The notes under the pieces: generated by a model
Databases searched by the model: none
What the model was told of the DNA's origin: nothing
Seen by the model: the letters and a program-made list of their open reading frames with translations, nothing else
Source of the DNA: Campylobacterales bacterium
GTDB lineage: Bacteria; Campylobacterota; Campylobacteria; Campylobacterales; QNZT01
Direction of reading: 5' to 3'
Length of the DNA: 9,076 nt
NCBI GenBank assembly: GCA_027055005.1
Contig: JALUNR010000127.1
Span: 1 to 9,076, forward strand
Shown here: piece after piece, positions 1 to 5,885 of the stretch
Layout: every line of letters begins with the position of its first letter
Position numbering within the stretch: position 1 is the stretch's first letter
Program-made: the position numbers and the translations under genes

Positions 1-1
1 A

Positions 2-976
2 GTGCGTGGATTTACTGATAGTTATGTAGTTTATGGAAGTGATACGATACTAAAAGCAGCCAAGAAAGACGGCAGTACACAAAAGCCTATTACTTTAATA
101 AAAACAGATTTAACAAAAGGTTATAAGTATGTTACAGGTTATGGAGTGGGAGAAGATTATCTTTTTGAAAAGTACTCTATTGATAAAAAGACAGGGCATA
201 CAACTTATCAAGCTTGTGTTTTTAATGGTAATAAAGCTGAATGTAAAAATAACAGTTTTTGGGCAGCCGTTAGCATCAAAAAAGATGGAAAACGAGATTT
301 TAAAGCAAGTTTTTCTTACACACCTTATGCTTATATAAGAGTTGATAATACAGATGATTTTGGTGGTGGGGATTTAAAGGCGATAAATCCAAATTATCCT
401 TTTAGTGATGGGATTAAGATGGGGAGTGTTGAAAAATATAATTTCCAAACATTTATTACAAATTATAGATATAAAGATTCTTTAGTTGATAGTGATGGAG
501 AAGTAATTTTATATGCAAAAAATGATTCCAATTTTCATGTAGATGCATTTAAAATGAATCTTTTAAAGACCAATTCTTTAACTCAACTAACAAATACAAA
601 TCCTACTTATGTAGCAAGAGGAAGAGATCATTGTCACGGAAGAGTGTGTATGATTTGTCATAATCTAGCAGGTGGTAAAATCTATATAGATAAAAATGGA
701 ACAAAATCAGCATACAATCATAGAGTAAAGTTAGAGTTTGAAAATGGTGATACTATTTTAACGGATGTTGCAAAAGGAAAGGGTGAAAACTTTAGTACTT
801 CTTTAATAAATTTGATAAAAGGTAACTTTAAAGTTTATGTTTTGGATGAAAATAAAACAGTTGTTAATCACTCCTTAGGATATAATCATAAGGGTATTGA
901 GTATTCAAATTGTAACTATTGTCATGGAAGAGGTACAACAAGATATGATGCACCAGGTACTATAAGTATCAAATAG
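2..976 (+). CDS. c-type cytochrome with two CxxCH motifs, 5' end missing
   Basis: The reading frame is open from the window edge to TAG at 974-976. The first codon (GTG at 2) is only the edge, so the true start and any signal peptide lie upstream. Residue numbers are for the visible 324 aa. Two heme-binding motifs are present, C216-M-I-C219-H220 and C304-N-Y-C307-H308; an extra Cys-His (C211-H212) precedes the first, and C72 and C81 could form a disulfide. The middle (about 85-200) looks like repeated beta-strand blades, with segments such as 'DSDGEVILYA' and 'NSLTQLTN' recalling TolB-like propellers. The C-terminal domain runs through H240, H290 and H296, possible distal heme ligands, to a Gly-rich tail after the second heme site. 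It is probably periplasmic or surface-exposed and carries electrons. It is followed 10 nt later by the thioredoxin gene, so it likely heads or belongs to that operon. The number of hemes upstream and the exact family are unknown. Confidence 0.8.
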   Translation: MRGFTDSYVVYGSDTILKAAKKDGSTQKPITLIKTDLTKGYKYVTGYGVGEDYLFEKYSIDKKTGHTTYQACVFNGNKAECKNNSFWAAVSIKKDGKRDFKASFSYTPYAYIRVDNTDDFGGGDLKAINPNYPFSDGIKMGSVEKYNFQTFITNYRYKDSLVDSDGEVILYAKNDSNFHVDAFKMNLLKTNSLTQLTNTNPTYVARGRDHCHGRVCMICHNLAGGKIYIDKNGTKSAYNHRVKLEFENGDTILTDVAKGKGENFSTSLINLIKGNFKVYVLDENKTVVNHSLGYNHKGIEYSNCNYCHGRGTTRYDAPGTISIK

Positions 977-986
977 AGGAAAAATT

Positions 987-1418
987 ATGAAAAAAATTGT
1001 TCTTTATTTGATTTTGACTACTATACTCTTTGCATATCAAAAGGGTGATAATGTTAGTCAAATTGCAAATAAAATAGGTATCAATGATAAAAGGATATAT
1101 GTAGTTGATTTTTTTGCTTCATGGTGTAGCTCTTGTAAAAAAGAGTTACCACTGATAAGAAAACTTACTAATAATAATTTAACCATAATTGGCATAGATG
1201 TAGATGAAGATATAGATAATGCTATAAGTTTTAAAAAAGAGATGAAGCTTGATTTTAAAGTTATCAATGATCCAAATGGTGAGATTGTTAAAAAATTTAA
1301 TCCCATAGGTTTTCCTTCTCTTTATATCATAAAAAACTATAAGATAGTAGAAACAATTTATGGTGCAAAAAATGACATAGACAAAGTTGTTACAAATATT
1401 ATCAAGGATATAAAATGA
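987..1418 (+). CDS. secreted TlpA/thioredoxin-like thiol:disulfide protein
   Basis: A 143-aa protein. Residues 1-16 (two Lys, then a hydrophobic run ending LFA) form a probable signal peptide, so it should act in the periplasm. The thioredoxin fold is clear: a strand 'IYVVDFFASWC' leads into active site W46-C47-S-S-C50-K51, and the cis-proline loop is G108-F-P110-S. The sequence resembles the TlpA/ResA group, which reduces disulfides for cytochrome c maturation or other cysteine proteins. Start ATG 987 has the Shine-Dalgarno AGGA at 977-980, which begins right after the cytochrome stop. Its TGA overlaps the next ATG by 4 nt (ATGA, 1415-1418), so translation is coupled. Likely clients by position are the heme-binding Cys pairs of the upstream cytochrome or the Cys pair of the downstream lipoprotein; this is inference. 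Confidence 0.9.
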   Translation: MKKIVLYLILTTILFAYQKGDNVSQIANKIGINDKRIYVVDFFASWCSSCKKELPLIRKLTNNNLTIIGIDVDEDIDNAISFKKEMKLDFKVINDPNGEIVKKFNPIGFPSLYIIKNYKIVETIYGAKNDIDKVVTNIIKDIK

Positions 1419-1636
1419 AGGGAATGTTATTTTTGATAATAGTGCTATTTTCAAGTGGTTGTTCTTTAAAAATAAAAGATGTCAAACCTTGGCAAAAAGG
1501 AATTTTAGCTAAGGATAGTATGAGTTTTAGTGGAGGAAATACTTTATTTAGAGGTTTTCAAAATCATATATATTTTTCAAAAGAAGCAAGTAAAGGTGGT
1601 ATTGGAGTTAGTGGAGGAGGTTGCGGATGCAATTAA
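1415..1636 (+). CDS. DUF4266-type small lipoprotein ending GGGCGCN
   Basis: A 73-aa protein. A hydrophobic N-terminus ends in S13-S14-G15-C16, a usable though imperfect lipobox (Ser rather than Leu at -3), so the mature form would be a 58-residue lipoprotein beginning at Cys16. The features 'VKPWQKG', 'HIYFSKEA' and the final GGGCGCN (67-73, Cys70 and Cys72) match what I recall of the DUF4266 family, where this tail is conserved. Function is not known to me; the exposed C-G-C could bind metal, form a redox disulfide or be modified. Shine-Dalgarno AAGGA lies at 1404-1408. The last codons supply both the Shine-Dalgarno and the start codon of the next gene, with a 10-nt overlap. The position between a thioredoxin and a DUF3570 gene is, from memory, a typical context for this family. 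Confidence 0.82.
   Translation: MKGMLFLIIVLFSSGCSLKIKDVKPWQKGILAKDSMSFSGGNTLFRGFQNHIYFSKEASKGGIGVSGGGCGCN
1615..1620 (+). promoter_or_regulatory. Shine-Dalgarno inside the lipoprotein's GGGCGC codons
   Basis: AGGAGG is a near-perfect ribosome-binding site lying 6 nt before ATG 1627. It decides the start of the DUF3570 gene: the in-frame TTG at 1621 would have no spacing at all. The same bases encode Gly67-Gly69 of the lipoprotein tail, so a conserved protein motif doubles as a translation signal. Confidence 0.8.
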
Positions 1637-2775
1637 GATTATCATTAGTAGTATCTTTTTTACTAGCTAATTCTTTGTATTCTGAAGATTATGTAAGTGT
1701 ACAGTATATGAGTTATGATGAAGATAGTGGAAGAACATCTATACATACTCCAGCACTAGAGTTAAATCTTGATTTGGGAGTAGATTATACCTTAAATATT
1801 ACATCTATTCATGATAGTGTTAGCGGGGCTAGTCCTACATATTATGATGCAACAAGTGGTGCATCTGCAACTATTCAAGATGGTGTTTTATCTCAGTCAG
1901 ATATAAGATATGGGGATATTCCTTATGATGAAGATAGGAAAGCTTTAGGTGTAAGCTTAATCAAAAGACTAGAATCAAGAGATGAGTTAAATTTTGGATA
2001 TAATTATTCAAATGAAAATGATTATAAATCAAAAGAATTTTCTTTTGGATATTTGTATTATTTGGATAAAAGTAAAAATAATTCTATTTCTTTGGGAGCA
2101 TCTTATCAAAAAAATAAAGTTGATATTCCCTGCTTTTTAGGAAACAGTGAGTGCGATGCACTAAGTGGTGCTAGTTCTAGTGTAGTTTCAAAAGATTTAT
2201 ATGTTTTAAATACACAAGTTGGATATACTCAAATCATAGATAAAACTTCACTTATTAAAGGTGCTGTATTTCATATATCAGAGCATGGATACTTGACAAA
2301 TCCTTATATGAGAGTAGTGAAAGATTACTATACTTTACCAAAGATCTCAGAAGAAAAAAAGCCTAATAACAGAAAAGCTTATGGATTTTCAATCGAATAT
2401 GATAAAGCAATAAATGATAAATTAGCATCTTTACTTTTCTATCGTTACTATGAGGATAGTTGGGGTATAACTTCACAAACACTAGATGTAAAGTTTTTTT
2501 ATGATATAAACAAAAGATTTACAACAGGTTTAAATTTTAGAGGTTATACACAGTCAAAGGCTGATTTTTTTTCTGGAAGAAGAGATTATTTTACTGATGA
2601 AAAATATGCTTCAAGTGATAGAAGAGTTAGTAAATTTGACTCATATAACTATGCTTTAACATTTAAATACAAGGTAAATAACAAACTAAAACTAAACTGT
2701 GGTATAGGCTATTATAAGCAACCTCAATATTATGATGCTAAGTATTATAATATAGGATTTATTTATGGGTTTTAA
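1627..2775 (+). CDS. DUF3570-type predicted outer-membrane protein with three DxxSGAS motifs
   Basis: 382 aa from ATG 1627. A signal peptide (about 1-19, 'LSLVVSFLLANSLYS') is followed by a sequence rich in alternating aromatic/polar strands, and the chain ends in Gly-Phe (final residue Phe), typical of outer-membrane beta-barrels. The segments 'VSVQYMSYDED' and 'SGASPTYYD' match my memory of DUF3570. Most striking are three copies of D-x-x-S-G-A-S at residues 63-69, 74-80 and 177-183, the last just after a Cys pair (C169, C176). These fit the Dxx[ST]GA[TS] consensus to which ApbE attaches FMN through the final Thr/Ser. An ApbE gene follows with no gap. Inference: the protein may be flavinylated and act in electron transfer at or across the outer membrane. 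The alternative is that SGAS is a structural turn motif unrelated to flavin. Family assignment is fairly sure; function is not. Confidence 0.85.
   Translation: MQLRLSLVVSFLLANSLYSEDYVSVQYMSYDEDSGRTSIHTPALELNLDLGVDYTLNITSIHDSVSGASPTYYDATSGASATIQDGVLSQSDIRYGDIPYDEDRKALGVSLIKRLESRDELNFGYNYSNENDYKSKEFSFGYLYYLDKSKNNSISLGASYQKNKVDIPCFLGNSECDALSGASSSVVSKDLYVLNTQVGYTQIIDKTSLIKGAVFHISEHGYLTNPYMRVVKDYYTLPKISEEKKPNNRKAYGFSIEYDKAINDKLASLLFYRYYEDSWGITSQTLDVKFFYDINKRFTTGLNFRGYTQSKADFFSGRRDYFTDEKYASSDRRVSKFDSYNYALTFKYKVNNKLKLNCGIGYYKQPQYYDAKYYNIGFIYGF
1813..1866 (+). other. tandem candidate flavinylation motifs (DSVSGAS, DATSGAS)
   Basis: Codons 63-69 (1813-1833) and 74-80 (1846-1866) of the DUF3570 protein both read D-x-x-S-G-A-S, with an 11-residue period. 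They fit the ApbE target pattern, with Ser69 and Ser80 at the acceptor position. No biochemical evidence is visible in sequence. Confidence 0.5.
2155..2175 (+). other. third candidate flavinylation motif (DALSGAS)
   Basis: Codons 177-183 of the DUF3570 protein read D-A-L-S-G-A-S, with Ser183 at the acceptor position, directly after C169-x6-C176. It lies about 100 residues beyond the tandem pair, probably in a different loop of a barrel. Confidence 0.45.
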
Positions 2776-3597
2776 ATGAGATATTTATATCGATTTTCAG
2801 CGATGACAACTCCTTGTGAACTACTCTTTTTTGAGTTAGATAAAGAAAAATCAGACAAGATTGCACAACTTGTCTTACAAGAGGTAAAAAGATTGGAGTT
2901 TAAGTATAACTACTTTGCCCCAAACTCTTACCTTTCGCAAATCAATAGTAGAAAAATAAAAAAATTAGATAAAGAGAGTCTTCAAATATTAAGATTAGCA
3001 CGGATGTACTATAAAAAAACTTCTTATATTTTTGATATATCTGTTGGGACTATAAAAGATTTATTTCAGATTTCAAAAAATATAGATGAATTAAATAGAA
3101 GAAAAGAACAATTAAGTAAATATATGGGTTGTGAACATATAAGTATAAAAAGAGATAAAATATTTTTTGATAATCCATATACAAAGTTAGATTTAGGTGG
3201 TTTTATAAAAGAGTATGCAGTTGATAGATCTGTTAAGATTATAAAAAGAGGAAAGATTAAACATTCCCTTGTTAATTTTGGAGGTGATATATATGCAATA
3301 GGTAGGAAGCCAAATAATCAAAAATTTAAAGTAGGAATAAAAAATCCTCAAGATCCTACTACAATAATAAAATATATAGAAATAGAAGATGAAGCCATTG
3401 CAACATCAGCTTCTTATGAAAGGTTTAATATTATTGAAAACAAAAAATTTTCTCATATTATCTCTCCTTTTAAACAAAAAAATACTCCAAAATCAGTAAC
3501 GGTTATAGCTAAAAGTTGTCTTGAAAGTGGAATATACTCTACTTCATTGATGATAGAACCAGATTTAAAAATACAAAATAAAGTTCTTATTTTATAG
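2776..3597 (+). CDS. short, divergent ApbE-type FAD:protein FMN transferase
   Basis: 273 aa, shorter than the usual 320-350. ApbE family hallmarks in order: 'KLDLGGFIKEYAVD' (137-150, family DLGG..KGYAvD), 'VNFGGDIYAIG' (166-176), 'ATSASYERF' (209-217), 'SHIISP' (226-231, family HIIDP) and 'SVTVIAKSCLESGIYSTSL' (240-258). The family transfers FMN from FAD to Thr/Ser in Dxx[ST]GA[TS]; the preceding gene has three such sites. Oddities: the usual metal-binding Asp of the 'ADALST' motif is Gly252 here, HIIDP has Ser for Asp, and there is no signal peptide or lipobox, although the family normally works in the periplasm. An upstream start is impossible because TAA of the previous gene is the preceding in-frame codon. 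No good Shine-Dalgarno is seen, so expression probably depends on coupling. Tandem stops TAG-TAG end it. Family call firm; activity uncertain. Confidence 0.85.
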   Translation: MRYLYRFSAMTTPCELLFFELDKEKSDKIAQLVLQEVKRLEFKYNYFAPNSYLSQINSRKIKKLDKESLQILRLARMYYKKTSYIFDISVGTIKDLFQISKNIDELNRRKEQLSKYMGCEHISIKRDKIFFDNPYTKLDLGGFIKEYAVDRSVKIIKRGKIKHSLVNFGGDIYAIGRKPNNQKFKVGIKNPQDPTTIIKYIEIEDEAIATSASYERFNIIENKKFSHIISPFKQKNTPKSVTVIAKSCLESGIYSTSLMIEPDLKIQNKVLIL

Positions 3598-3608
3598 TAG
3601 TATTAGGG

Positions 3609-3842
3609 TTATCTTTTTTTGTTCTTTTTCTTTGAAGCTTTTGCCATTTTTGCTCTTGCCTTTGCTTTAGCTTTTTTCTTTGCTAAGGACACTGCTTTTC
3701 TAGCATTTACCACTTGTTCTTCTACTACATCTTTACTATTTGTACTAAAATTTGATTTTATTTCAGCTTTTTGTTGAGTTGAAAAGTGAGCTAATCTTTC
3801 TGCTTTTGTTGTATCTACACTTGAAGTGTTCATTCTTGCCAT
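3609..3842 (-). CDS. small Lys/Ala-rich basic protein, unknown function
   Basis: 77 aa on the minus strand, ATG at 3842, with an AAAAGG Shine-Dalgarno (3851-3856, complement) 8 nt upstream, which favours this start over the in-frame ATG at 3833. The N-terminal half (1-50) is polar and mixed in charge. Residues 55-77 are almost only Lys, Arg, Ala and Ser (14 of 23 basic), a low-complexity tail like those of histone-H1-like or ribosome/nucleoid-associated proteins. No signal peptide or membrane segment is present. It is convergent with the ApbE gene (11 nt between stops) and divergent from tRNA-Val. I do not recognise the family; nucleic-acid binding is only suggested by composition. A good ribosome-binding site and clean open frame support it being real. 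Confidence 0.65.
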   Translation of the reverse strand: MARMNTSSVDTTKAERLAHFSTQQKAEIKSNFSTNSKDVVEEQVVNARKAVSLAKKKAKAKARAKMAKASKKKNKKR

Positions 3843-3876
3843 TATTTTTGCCTTTTCTTTTATGTATGAACTTTAA

Positions 3877-3910
3877 TTAAGTTAACTTAAAACAAACTTT
3901 ATATATCATA
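3877..3910 (+). promoter_or_regulatory. probable promoter of tRNA-Val/thrS with 14-bp palindrome
   Basis: The 77-nt gap between the divergent basic-protein gene and the tRNA holds a TATATAT(CAT) run at 3900-3909, suitable as a -10 element about 10-15 nt before the tRNA. A perfect palindrome TTAAGTTAACTTAA (3877-3890) covers the position of the -35. The -10 is plausible; no clear -35 consensus is seen, as is common in epsilonproteobacteria. The palindrome could be an operator affecting both directions, or chance in AT-rich DNA. Confidence 0.45.
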
Positions 3911-3919
3911 GTCCCCAAC

Positions 3920-3995
3920 GGTTCCGTAGCTCAGCTGGTAGAGCACCACCTTGACATGGTGGTGGTCGTTGGTTCAAGTCCAATCGGAGCCACCA
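3920..3995 (+). tRNA. tRNA-Val (GAC anticodon)
   Basis: 76 nt with a full cloverleaf. The acceptor stem GGTTCCG (3920-3926) pairs with CGGAGCC (3985-3991) with one T-G wobble; the D arm includes GCTC...GAGC; the anticodon stem CCACC/GGTGG (3946-3950, 3958-3962) holds loop TTGACAT with anticodon GAC at 3953-3955; the T arm GTTGG/CCAAT (3968-3972, 3980-3984) has loop TTCAAGT. Discriminator A3992 and CCA (3993-3995) are encoded. It reads GUC/GUU valine codons. It lies 44 nt before thrS on the same strand with no obvious terminator between, so co-transcription and processing are likely. Confidence 0.96.
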
Positions 3996-4000
3996 TTAAT

Positions 4001-4020
4001 AGACTTGTCATAACAAGTCT
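4001..4020 (+). promoter_or_regulatory. perfect hairpin in the thrS leader after tRNA-Val
   Basis: AGACTTGT (4001-4008), loop CATA, ACAAGTCT (4013-4020): an 8-bp perfect stem with a 4-nt loop, starting 5 nt after the tRNA CCA. It is followed by a run of A, not T, so it is not a standard terminator on the plus strand. It ends 5 nt before the thrS Shine-Dalgarno AAGGA (4026-4030). Possible roles are a boundary for tRNA 3' processing, mRNA 5'-end protection after cleavage, or translational control of thrS. Confidence 0.6.
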
Positions 4021-4039
4021 AAAAAAAGGATTTGTTAAC

Positions 4040-5881
4040 TTGGAAGAAAAAATAGTTATCGGTTATAAAGTAGATGACAAAATTTACGATACTCAGACTG
4101 CAAAAGAGCTTGGTATAAGTGGAGAAGAGATTTATTTTGATGATAGTGAAGATGCATTAGAGATTATCAGACATTCGACTGCTCATCTTATGGCACAAGC
4201 TATCAAACAGCTTTACCCAGAGGCAAAGTTTTATGTAGGACCTACTGTTGAAGATGGATTTTATTATGATTTTAAGGTAGATACTCCTATAAGCGATAAA
4301 GAGGTAAAAGATATAGAAAAAGCTATGAAAAAGCTTTTAAATAAAAAGTATGAGATAGAAAAATCCTCTATGCCAAGAAGTGAGGCGGAAGAAAAGTTTA
4401 AAAATGACGAACTAAAACAAGCAGTTATGCAAAATATTACAGATGATACTCTATCAGTTTATAAGCAAGGGGATTTTGAAGACCTATGTCGTGGTCCTCA
4501 TGTGCCAAATATTAAACTACTTAGAAACTTTAAGCTTTTAAAAGTAGCAGGTGCATATTTAGGAGGGGATCAAAGTAATGAGATGTTAACTCGTGTTTAT
4601 GGTACTGCATTTGCTACTAAAGAGGCACTTAAAGACTATCTTTTTATGCTAGAAGAAGCTAAAAAGAGAGACCACAGAAAACTAGGAAATGATTTAAAAC
4701 TTTTTACTTTTGATGAAAGTATAGGAGCAGGACTTCCACTTTGGCTTCCAAATGGAGCAAGACTTAGAGCAAAACTAGAAAATCTTTTATACAAAGCTCA
4801 TAGAAAAAGAGGTTATGAACCAGTTCGTGGACCAGAGTTACTAAAAAGTGAAGCTTGGAAAATAAGTGGGCATTATGACAACTATGGCGAAAATATGTAC
4901 TTTACTCAGATAAATGAGGGAGATGATGAAAATCCAAAAGTAGTTGAGTATGGTATCAAGCCGATGAACTGTGTTGGACATATCAAGATTTATCAAAGTG
5001 AGCTTAGAAGTTATCGTGATCTTCCACTAAAGTTTTTTGAGTATGGAGTAGTTCACCGTCATGAAATGAGTGGAGCTTTGCATGGATTGTTTCGTGTTAG
5101 AGAGTTTACTCAAGATGATGCTCATATCTACTGTACACCAGAACAAATAAAAGAGAATGTACTTGAAGTTTTAAGTTTTGTAGATGAGATTATGCAAACT
5201 TTTGGATTTGAGTATGAGTTAGAGATTTCTACTCGTCCAGATAAAGCTATCGGTGAGCAAGAGATTTGGGATATAGCAACTCAGGGGCTTAAAGATGCAC
5301 TTGATGAAAGTGGTATATCGTATGGAGTCGATGAGGGTGGAGGAGCATTTTATGGTCCAAAAATTGATATCAAGATCAGAGATAGTCTAAAAAGAAAGTG
5401 GCAGTGTGGAACTATCCAAGTTGATTTTAATTTACCGGAACGATTTTTGCTAGAATATACTGATGCAAATAATGAAAAAGCAAGACCTGTTATGCTTCAT
5501 AGGGCGATTTTAGGTTCATTTGAGAGGTTTATAGGTATTTTAACTGAACACTGTGCTGGAGAATTTCCTTTCTTTATAGCTCCAACTCAAGTAGTTATCA
5601 TACCTATCGCAGATTCTCACTTAGAGTATGCAAAAAGTATTCAAAATGAGCTAAGAGCTTTAGAAGTTGATAGTGAAATCTCATCTAAAAATGAGAGCTT
5701 AAATAAAAAGATAAGAACAGCAGAGAAACAAAGAGTACCGATGATAATAGTACTTGGAGATGAAGAGGTGGCAAATGAAACAGTTGCCTTAAGAGATAGA
5801 CGAGAGAGAACTCAAGAAAATCTCACAAAAGAAGAATTTTATAACAAAATAAAGGAGAAATTAAATGGGGTACACTTTTGA
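4040..5881 (+). CDS. thrS: threonyl-tRNA synthetase, with short N-terminal domain
   Basis: 613 aa, charging tRNA-Thr in the cytoplasm. The start is TTG 4040, 9 nt after AAGGA (4026-4030); extending the frame upstream would run into the tRNA. The editing domain has H45-x3-H49 and C150/H154 ('DLCRGPH'). The class II core carries zinc ligands C311 ('PMNCVGH'), H362 ('DDAH') and H487 ('MLHRAI'), motif 2 near 'HRHEMSGALHGLFRVREF', and motif 3 with 'GSFERF' after H487. The C-terminal anticodon-binding domain begins near 'FIAPTQVVIIPI'. H45 aligns with H73 of the E. coli enzyme as I recall it, so the N-terminal TGS region is about 28 residues shorter, as in other epsilonproteobacteria. The gene ends by overlapping infC by 4 nt (TTGA, 5878-5881), a conserved thrS-infC pairing. 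Confidence 0.97.
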   Translation: MEEKIVIGYKVDDKIYDTQTAKELGISGEEIYFDDSEDALEIIRHSTAHLMAQAIKQLYPEAKFYVGPTVEDGFYYDFKVDTPISDKEVKDIEKAMKKLLNKKYEIEKSSMPRSEAEEKFKNDELKQAVMQNITDDTLSVYKQGDFEDLCRGPHVPNIKLLRNFKLLKVAGAYLGGDQSNEMLTRVYGTAFATKEALKDYLFMLEEAKKRDHRKLGNDLKLFTFDESIGAGLPLWLPNGARLRAKLENLLYKAHRKRGYEPVRGPELLKSEAWKISGHYDNYGENMYFTQINEGDDENPKVVEYGIKPMNCVGHIKIYQSELRSYRDLPLKFFEYGVVHRHEMSGALHGLFRVREFTQDDAHIYCTPEQIKENVLEVLSFVDEIMQTFGFEYELEISTRPDKAIGEQEIWDIATQGLKDALDESGISYGVDEGGGAFYGPKIDIKIRDSLKRKWQCGTIQVDFNLPERFLLEYTDANNEKARPVMLHRAILGSFERFIGILTEHCAGEFPFFIAPTQVVIIPIADSHLEYAKSIQNELRALEVDSEISSKNESLNKKIRTAEKQRVPMIIVLGDEEVANETVALRDRRERTQENLTKEEFYNKIKEKLNGVHF

Positions 5882-5885
5882 ATAA
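5851..5885 (+). promoter_or_regulatory. infC initiation region with a strong SD and six-codon ORF
   Basis: AAAGGAG (5851-5857) is the strongest Shine-Dalgarno here, but it sits 20 nt before the infC TTG (5878) and only 7 nt before ATG 5865. That ATG opens a six-codon frame (MGYTFE) ending at TAA 5883-5885, which overlaps the end of thrS and the infC start, so all three frames are potentially read. GGGG (5867-5870) is a nearer, weaker site for the TTG. This could be a leader peptide controlling infC, or chance. Confidence 0.4.

Noticed and set aside
1058..1454. Overlapping minus-strand open frames opposite the thioredoxin gene
   Set aside because: They are shadows of a well-supported gene in AT-rich DNA, with no domain or ribosome-binding site.
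1505..1560. DUF4266 segment 'MSFSGGN' as a flavin-attachment motif
   Set aside because: It lacks the D-x-x-[ST]-G-A-[ST] pattern: the Ala and acceptor are replaced by Gly and Asn.
1621..1626. TTG at 1621 as the start of the DUF3570 gene
   Set aside because: It abuts AGGAGG with no spacing; ATG 1627 has correct 6-nt spacing and begins a normal signal peptide.
3575..3593. AT-only inverted repeat near the end of the ApbE gene as a two-way terminator
   Set aside because: The 7-bp stem has no G-C pairs, lies inside the coding sequence and lacks a following T-run.
3956..4039. Upstream extension of thrS to an ATG at 3956
   Set aside because: This ATG is inside the tRNA-Val anticodon arm; TTG 4040 has a good Shine-Dalgarno and gives the expected N-terminus.
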